Assembly (NCBI GenBank): GCA_030407085.1
Contig: CM059582.1
Coordinates: 132,745,501 to 132,809,500, forward strand
From: Trichopria drosophilae
Lineage: Eukaryota > Arthropoda > Insecta > Hymenoptera > Diapriidae
DNA length: 64,000 nucleotides
Direction of reading: 5' to 3'
Below, in pieces: positions 57,390-64,000 of this stretch. The notes below the pieces were generated by a model that saw only the letters and a program-made list of their open reading frames with translations, made no database searches and was not told where the DNA came from. A program made the translations under genes and the position numbers. Numbering within the stretch: the first letter of the stretch is position 1; each line of letters begins with the position of its first letter.

Positions 57390-59054
57390 CTAAAATAGTT
57401 TGAAAAATTTCGGGTATCTCGTACCATTTAGGTTTCTGAAATATGTCGTGATCATGTCTGACCGAAATTTTTCTAATAGTGCTCCCAGCGTTTTGACGCA
57501 TTTAATTATATTGTTTTTTAACGCTCTGTCATCGACGAATCTCTTTACTATAAGTCCGAAAAAGTATTTCTTTCCTCTTTTGTGTACAACCACCTGTCCG
57601 ATTTTCAGCCGCTTTAACTGTTGATCATCCGGATTTATAAGAGATCTTTCCGTAAGTGCGATCGTGATTTCGCTATTTAGTTTACCGTCGGCGGTCGTGA
57701 AATACGCAATATGATCCTGACGATTAAAAATGTGATCATTGGTAATTTCCGTTTTTAATTGTGCATTTTTTATATTTTCCTTTTCTCCGCCGATATTTTT
57801 GTTCGGCTGTTTTTTATGCGATTCTTCTCTCTTTCGGGTAGTTTGTTTATCTTTACAGCTGCTTTGCTGTAGAATTTCAGTTATGTCAACCGGTGTCTGC
57901 ATGTGAGTGACGCGACCTTCCTCAATATCCGTAACCCGGCCTGGCGTGTGAATCATGCGTTCCGGGGTCGGTGTAAAATTAAATGCCATACTCCGTTCTT
58001 CGTTACTCCTGCCGATGGGGAAAAGTGGAGTATAGTGCTCTCGTTAGAGATGCAGGTGATAAACCTTGCGTGAGCTCTGTGATTTCACGTGGTAATATTC
58101 TATGCTCTCATCGCATTTGTGAATACAAATATTTATGTTGTGATGTCGGGCAAATATTTTTATTGTGTTATCGTCACCGTACGCAGACGACGATTTCAAT
58201 ATGTCTAAAGTGCGTTTTTGTTCTGCACAACACCTAACGTGGTCGCTGTCCCGCAGGATTTTTCGTAATTGATCCGAGTTTATTTCCAAATTTTGTAAGA
58301 GGATTAGGGAATTAAAAAGACAGCTTCCGTCCCTGGGTATAGTTGCATTCTCCTGTAAGGTTATATGGGGTTCCATACATTCATGATTGACCTCATAATT
58401 TAATTGTAGTGTCAAGTCATCATCTTTTTCAGTACTATCCCTATCATGTGCTTTGCCATTCTCGGGCACACGCATAGTGGTCGCGTGTTTCTCCATTTCA
58501 CTTCTCTTGTTTCGTTCGTTCGTCGCCGCATCGGATTCTCGAATTTCATCGCGACGAACGCAGTCTTTGTCAAGTTCCATTTGTTCGTCATGAATCCTCG
58601 TTCTGTCCCGAGTGCTTCGATCATCGAACGGACCCTCCATGCGTCGCGCACGTTCTCTTTTTCCCTCGCTCTCTCTTTCTACAGGCGGCCGGATTGGGGA
58701 AAGACTCGCTGCAATCTCACCGAATTCGTTGGACGTCTCGTTTCGATCAGTTTTTAACGAATGCTTTTTCTTAGGTGTATAATGGGAATGAAAACGTACG
58801 GTATGAGTTGGGGAGTCGGGGTCGAAATCCGAAGACAAATCATCATCTAAAATTTGGATATCCGGCGTATAATTTTTTTGAATTTTCATTCTCGTCTTCT
58901 TTTTTCTATCTTCCCCAACTCCTGTGCGTTCTATCTCCGAACAAGTTGAATTTGTTTCGGGTTCAGATGTACAGTCGTTCTCTGTGGTATATTCTGCGCG
59001 TTCTCTCCATCGATCTCGTGCCTCTTCCAAACGCCGTGAATAGATATGTTCCAT
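57390..59054 (-). pseudogene. OTU-like cysteine protease region of the gypsy polyprotein
   Basis: One frame with a TAA at 58044-58046. The first part is long, charged and probably disordered. At about 58330-58060 lies an OTU-type core: IPRDGSCLFNSLILLQNLE (the D-G-x-C-L-F nucleophile motif), then 'KIFARHHNINICIHKC', which fits the strand before the catalytic His. The frame resumes after the stop with 'HYTPLFPIG', usual for an OTU end. A second part (about 57700-57390) with 'LKIGQVVVHKRGKKYFFGLI' resembles an extra domain, possibly macro-like, seen before integrase in some insect gypsies (from memory). OTU enzymes remove ubiquitin; a role against host defence is speculation. Confidence 0.6.
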
Positions 59055-59524
59055 GTCGATTTTTTCATTCTCGGAAACTTTTCGATTTTCTATAATCGTA
59101 GGCCGTCCCTCCCTTTTGCTGAATAGGTCAATCTTTAAGTATTCTGGTATCTGCAGTTTTTCTATCTCAGTTTTCTTTCTTTTTTTTCACCACTGTAGGA
59201 GGCGTTTTCATTGAAGTTGATCCGTCTTGCTGTCCCGACCGAGTTTTTCCCTTATTATTCTTTAATTTCATGTAGGCTGGCAACTTTAGTTTTTCGACTT
59301 CGGTTATGTATTTTTTTCGAGCCGTCCTTTCAACCGCCAGCGTTTTTACATCGGAATCTTGGGTCTCCTGATCGCAGTGTATAACGTTGTCTTCAATATC
59401 TCCGTATGTGTCGGTATCTTCGTTGAAATCCTTCCCTTCTTTCCTAGGAGCAGGATTTCCTGACCCATCAGCGTCGGATATTCGTGTTCTTTTGGGATAC
59501 TGCAGGCGTTTGTCATTCGCCGGC
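59055..59524 (-). other. Charged linker of the gypsy polyprotein
   Basis: Leftward frames, broken near the T-rich run at 59175-59190, encode an acidic/basic linker with a repeated motif: ITEVEKLKLPAYMK and 'KTEIEKLQIPEYLK'. No domain was recognised. It joins RNase H to the OTU region. Confidence 0.5.
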
Positions 59525-60040
59525 TCAATTTTGCATCCTTTTAAAGGTAGGCAGTTTTTTCTCTTTATTATTATTATTTTCTATAGTTTCTCTTTTGATT
59601 ATTTTCATTTCAGCGCAATGCGCATTGTCAACCTTATCTCCCATAATAATACGAATTCTTACCGCTCCGTCTCCCGTCTTTTGTTTTGCATATACTTCTT
59701 CTGTATCCGACCCGCTATTTTCCAATTCCGATCCATCAATTGGATTTCGCGACAACGCGTCGGCGTTCACATTCATCTTCCCTTCCTTATAGATTACGTC
59801 GTAATCGTAATCTTCGAGTTTCATGCGAAACCTATGTAATCGAAGGGTCATATTTCTCATGGTTTTGAAAAATTTCAGAGGTTGGTGATCTGTAACAAGT
59901 GTGAATTTTCTACCGTATAGATAAGGTCGATATTGCTCTACACCGAATACTGCAGCTAATGCCTCCTTATCCGAGGTACTATATCGTATTTCTGGGCCCT
60001 TTAGACTTCGCGATGCATAGGCGACGGGCAGGTCCCGCAT
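59525..60040 (-). pseudogene. Gypsy RNase H
   Basis: Begins at DLPVAYASRSLKGPEIRYST, then 'DKEALAAVFGVEQYRPYLYG', 'FTLVTDHQPLKFF' and 'YKEGKMNVNADALSRNP', all standard for Ty3/gypsy RNase H, which degrades the RNA of RNA-DNA hybrids. The region normally before it (reverse transcriptase and connection) is missing; the frame overlaps the end of the protease frame by 40 bases in another phase. Confidence 0.9.
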
Positions 60041-60885
60041 GGCTCACCCGGTAGATGGAACACGTGCGCGTATTCTTCAATGAGCGCTTCTGCATGTTCT
60101 CTTTCTTCACCCGAAAGCGAGTTTAAGTCTATCTGCGACAAGACTAATTGGGTTCTATTGCATTTATTTGCCGTTGTCTTTCCGACTCTCGCCATTTCGC
60201 CCCCTATTTTTAATTTTTCGCAACTTGCCGGTTTTTGTACGATGTTTTCTCCTTGGCCTAAAGGACCTACATTTTCCCGAATTTCGCATTCCTCCAATTC
60301 GATAAAAGGTTCTTTGATAATAAATTTTTTGATATTGGTATTTATCATATATACGTATGCATACCCGTTCCTATTTGTGGCGAGCGCGTTTCCGAAAAAC
60401 ACTCCTGGCCCGACATCTGTTTTAGGGATAAACCCGAATTCCCGATTATTTATTACACGCATTCGCACTACCATCCGACATCGAGGTGGAACTTCGATTT
60501 CCGCGCGATCTACAAATGGAAAAATGTAATCGTTAACCCGTACACAATCGTGTTCGTAATCGATTTTTGCCCGATATATGCGGAAGAACGTATCGCCCAA
60601 AATCCCATCCTCTTCGATGGAGAAGTTATCTTGCACTATCTGTACGTCGATGTATTCGTTACCCAAGCGTATACGCACGCATCCCAAAGTCCCAACTATT
60701 CCTTGTCCAATCCCACTCAATTCAAATTTAATTGTTTGATCGGGACACAATTCTTGATGTAACGTACTAAGTTTAGCTATGTTTATCTCGGCACCCGAAT
60801 CGACGAGGAATTTACCCACTCCATAATGCAAGTCGGGGCTCGAAATCTCTATTCGTGGACATTTTGAGAGCCTAGCATGTCCCAA
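60001..60885 (-). pseudogene. Gypsy aspartic protease and start of pol
   Basis: The active-site triad is in GKFLVDSGAEINIAKL (Asp29), with 'GILGDTFFR' near residue 95 as the C-terminal Ile-Leu-Gly motif. The rest is a pre-RT linker ending 'YAHVFHLPGEPCGTC', where the reverse transcriptase should start. Instead the sequence passes within a few bases to RNase H in a different frame, marking an internal deletion. Confidence 0.85.
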
Positions 60886-60962
60886 ATGGACTCTGGCTGT
60901 TTCGCTGTAATTGTGCGCATTTTTCCTGGGTGATTCGTTTCCCGGGCACCGCTCGACGCTAC

Positions 60963-62254
60963 TCAGCCGCGTCGAGCGCCCTCCGAGTTTAAAGCGCGAG
61001 AGTTGTAATCCTCGGCTGCTTTGACTTCGTGGCGACCTCCGCCCCCACTTTTCTCGACGTGGTCCCTCCTTGTTTTATCGCTGGTTTGATTTGGGGACGA
61101 ACGTTTCTCGGGATATCGCGAAAGATTCTTCCCGCGATTATAGTTACTATTATCATTGTTGTACCCATCGTTATTTTTGTTTTTACGCCTGAACCTATCA
61201 TCGCTATTGCGGTGGAAGTCTCTATCCGGGTATATGTTATTACGGTTATTCGCGTATCTTTCCTGATTATTTTTCCTTTTTCCAGGGTCATTTTCGAATT
61301 TCGCACGATTATTATTGTACTTTCTTTCCAAATTTCTATCAAATCTATCGTTGGGCGTATTTCTAAAATCTTTATTTCGTTCGCGTTGGTTATTATTCAA
61401 TTGCGGTCTCTCGCGTAGGTAATAACATGTTTCGCGCGTATGTCCCACCTTTTTGCAATACACGCATTTAAGATTGTTATAAATTTTTGATTGGCAATCC
61501 GCTTCGATGTGTCCGCGCCATCCGCAATACCCACATTCCAAATCTTTTTGCGAGGTTGAAGACACTACATGTGCGGATGCTCGGTAACATTTTTCACCGC
61601 GAACTTCTGGTTTTGAGTTTAATCCGATATCTTTTGCGGCATACTTTTGAGATAGTTTGCGCGCCGTATCTACCGCGGCTTGTAACGTAGTCGGATTCGC
61701 ATGCAGCAACCGCGATTACATCGGTCCCTCTGCACAAAAAATGAAGTGATTGAGGCCGTCGCGATTTGCGCGATTCATAAAACGCGTTCTGTCCGCCGGC
61801 GTGTAGTCGGCACAAGCATTTAGTGCTCTTTCGAGATCTCTCCCATTTTTTAGAAGTCGATACCCGAATTCTTCCAACGACTCACCCGATTTGGGATACA
61901 TTGTTTTCATATTCGTTAAGAATTTTAAGGGGTCCGCGGATACACCATAAGTTGTGCGCAAGTCAGTAAGGAATGCTTCCACCGTCGCGTAGTCGGCTAT
62001 TCTTTCGTCAAATATCCGCGCTTTCCCCGTTAATCTTTTTCGTAGCATATGTAGATATAGTCGCGTGTCGTTGGGAGTGAGTAGGGCAAACCCGTCGCGG
62101 CATGCCCTTTCGAAATCAGAGAATTTTTCGGTCGACCCGTCAAATTCGGGGATGCTACTAACTGTTTCTGCTATAGGCGGACCCTAGCTATGACATACTG
62201 TACTGCCGGTACCGCGGATGCCTGTTCTATAACATTTGCCTTATTGTCCGCCAT
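60963..62254 (-). pseudogene. Gypsy gag with two zinc knuckles
   Basis: Starts at MADNKANVIEQASAV (62254). A frameshift before about 62170 and an in-frame TAA at 61716-61718 split it. The capsid part is 'FDERIADYATVEAFLTDLR' and 'YPKSGESLEEFGYRLL'. Two CCHC knuckles follow: CGYCGWRGHIEADC and 'CVYCKKVGHTRETC'. The C-terminal tail is Asn/Arg-rich. Protease lies in another frame, as usual for a gag-pol shift. Confidence 0.85.
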
Positions 62255-63114
62255 GTTTATAGAAAATGTATTGTCGCGGCGAAAATAAAAGTTTGTTTCA
62301 ATATTGCAAATAAATGTAGTATATCGTCGCAACAATCATCAATTTATATAGTAACAAATTTTCTCTGTCTTATTTCCGCCCTCTTTTTTTTTCTTTTTGA
62401 ATTTTAAGTTACATGTAAAGTTGATATTCTATAAAGTTATTTTGAAAATATCATTGAAAAATTTTGTTAAAATGTGAATGACGAGAAAATTTGTTTAAGA
62501 ATGCAAATTCCACCTACATGAGAATCGTGATGATTGGCACGATTTTCCATATCTTGAAGATATGAATTTTTGAAGTAGTTGAAGTTCTTGAAGTTTTGAA
62601 TTTTTGAATTAGTTGAAGTTCTGAATGAAGACTAAGTTCTTGAGATTAATTGAAGTCCTCAAAGATAATTGCTGGTGATTTTTTTTTCAGTTTAGATTAT
62701 GAAATTTCCCCAACAATGTCAGTTCTTAAAGTTTTCCTAAATATATTTTTTGTTAATAAAGTCACTATTTTTTGCCTTGAGTTCTTTTCCTCAATTTTGG
62801 AAATTGAGTTTTAAATTCTATTTGAAAATTTTGGATTTTAACGTCACTTTAAAAAATTTGAATTTCTAATGTCACTTGGAAAACATTTTGAATTTTTTAT
62901 ATTGAGTCACTAATCTGATGATTCATGTGTCGTTGCACTGTATATTATTATTTATTTATTTTTTTTAAACTTCATTTGTCTTTACGCGAACGTTCGTTTC
63001 GCGGATCCGGTCGTTTTAATTGTGATATCTTAAAATCCACTGTCTTTTTTTTTTTTCACTTTTATAAATCACTCCGATCACTCGCGTATCCCACCGCTGC
63101 CACCAAAAAGTGTG
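62255..63114 (-). other. Leader between LTR and gag
   Basis: About 860 bp without a long frame on the element strand. Just after the LTR is TTTTTGGTGGCAGCGGTGGG, a likely primer-binding region. Short repeats of 'AGTTGAAGTTCT' occur near 62560-62640. The 152-codon rightward frame (62925-63383) has no motif and crosses the LTR edge, so it is rejected as a gene. Confidence 0.5.
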
Positions 63115-63623
63115 TGTTACGTTTTTGCCGGAACAATTTATTATTATTTTTATCATTAGATACCAAATATATATACGTACTGGATAACGATATTCCGTTA
63201 CCGAATAATAGTCGTATATATATCTATGCAATAATTCTATCACTTCCTCCTCTGATAGTTTTATTTAAAAATTACACACTAAATGAAGAAACCATATATA
63301 CATCTAGGGCAGGGATTCCCGTCATTGCCCTACTGAAGAGTCTACACGGGATCCTGGGACGAAATGTATATTATTTACAATAAGCACTTGTTTCTACGAT
63401 AGTCGCTAGAGGGACACAAAACCCATTTATATGTAAATCAAATTAAATAAAGATATGAATATTCCAAAGTTAAGGTTTTGTCGCGATTATCATACAAAAT
63501 CCGGCGATGTTCATCTTTTTACAATCTTCGTGTTTTCAATCGAAAACCAAAAAATTATGTTAATTTAAAAAAATTTTTTGTTATTATTAGTTAATTGACC
63601 CGTGTTACGTTTTTGCCGTAACA
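63115..63623 (-). repeat. 5' LTR of the gypsy element
   Basis: On the element strand it begins TGTTACGGCAAAAACG and ends CGTAACA, giving TG...CA termini with a 7-bp inverted repeat. The text TGTTMCGGCAAAAACGTAACAC occurs at both ends, so the exact right boundary could shift. A TATA-like CATATAAATGG occurs at about 63425. The length is 509 bp. The partner LTR is missing. Confidence 0.6.
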
Positions 63624-64000
63624 ATTTATAATTATTTTATTTGATTCCCGGTAGCGAGGGGAATCGGGTTCGGGGTACGCGTAAAGGGGTTCGATACCCC
63701 AAGTGATAACTCGAGAGATCTTAGTAAAAATTCTTTATTACGTGTCGTAAGGTGCCAACTGGGAGGCCGTACAACACAACCCGATCGCGCTGCGATTAAG
63801 TCCTAAATTTGTCGACGTTCGCGGAGAATCGCCTATTTAACCGGGGTTGCGTATCCGAGATCTTTAAGGATCGAGGCTCGAGGCGAATCTCCCCGGACAA
63901 TCCAATTGCCTTTTGCAAGACAGGTCCGTTTCCTTAAAAACTGCAGGAGCGGAGGTAGCGATAACGACACCCCCAGGCCGTCGCGATCAGCGAAGGTTCA
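63624..64000 (-). other. GC-rich end, possible second LTR
   Basis: GC-rich compared with the flank. On the minus strand an AATAAAGAATTT signal lies near 63730-63745, and 'GGTATCGAACCCC' is tRNA-like text. Could be part of another LTR that continues beyond the window. Not assigned. Confidence 0.3.

Larger units (their letters stand above)
56873..63623 (-). mobile_element. Ty3/gypsy retrotransposon, 3'-truncated, RT deleted
   Basis: Leftward order: LTR (63115-63623), leader, gag with zinc knuckles, aspartic protease, RNase H, a charged linker with OTU-like and a further domain, then integrase cut off at 56873 by the Polinton end. Reverse transcriptase is missing between protease and RNase H. 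There is no second LTR. Several stops and frameshifts are present in gag and elsewhere. It can only be a relic or a substrate for other elements' enzymes. Confidence 0.9.

Noticed and set aside
58446..59839. Rightward frames over the gypsy linker and RNase H
   Set aside because: Antisense shadows of the leftward polyprotein.
62925..63383. 152-codon rightward frame
   Set aside because: Crosses the LTR boundary antisense to the gypsy element and shows no domain.

Overview
The window is AT-rich eukaryotic DNA with short spliced introns (GT...AG), microsatellites and many transposon remains. Its transposon types and its BEN-domain genes, whose layout I recognise from insects, point to an insect, probably a hymenopteran such as an ant. 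No rRNA, true tRNA or CRISPR array was seen.

Host-like genes. Three multi-exon genes share a layout: short N-terminal exon, charged linker exons, a BEN-domain exon ending in phase 1, and a short lysine-rich last exon. They lie at 4570-11233 (+), 18844-22347 (-) and 34442-37100 (+). They look like dispersed paralogues of one family. The second splices into an unbroken 431-codon frame. The third has a serine/arginine-rich tail that continues in frame for 351 codons beyond a TAG.

Left half (1-38.9 kb). Around these genes lie a Penelope-like reverse-transcriptase fragment (1.5-2.6 kb), a decayed Ty3/gypsy element inside the long intron of BEN gene 1 (7.5-10 kb), a tRNA-derived SINE, a TTAA-flanked MITE, a CATATGAT minisatellite with a nested MITE, an LTR-like block, a three-exon CACTA/EnSpm transposase gene (23.8-29.2 kb) whose intron holds another inverted-repeat element, and several tandem arrays (periods about 80, 102, 122, 203, 213 and 463 bp).

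Right half. 38936-56872 is a Polinton/Maverick, a virus-like DNA transposon of about 17.9 kb. Its long terminal inverted repeats start AGTAGTAATG, and each tip can fold into a 98-nt hairpin. All genes read leftward: protein-primed DNA polymerase B with six small spliced 5' exons, FtsK/HerA-type packaging ATPase, an adenovirus-pX-like small protein, a conserved 306-residue protein, a phospholipase-A2-like protein, a retroviral-type integrase with chromodomain, penton-like minor capsid protein, a basic virion-like protein, major capsid protein, a protein of unknown role, adenain-like protease and a last unknown protein. It encodes replication, integration and virion formation, but several genes carry stops, frameshifts or deletions, so this copy looks inactive.

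56873-63623 is a leftward Ty3/gypsy element with one 509-bp LTR. It has gag with two zinc knuckles, protease joined directly to RNase H (reverse transcriptase deleted), an unusual OTU-protease-like region, and an integrase cut off exactly at the Polinton end. The other Polinton flank does not carry the rest of the integrase, so the junction is not a simple insertion. The last 380 bases may be another LTR.
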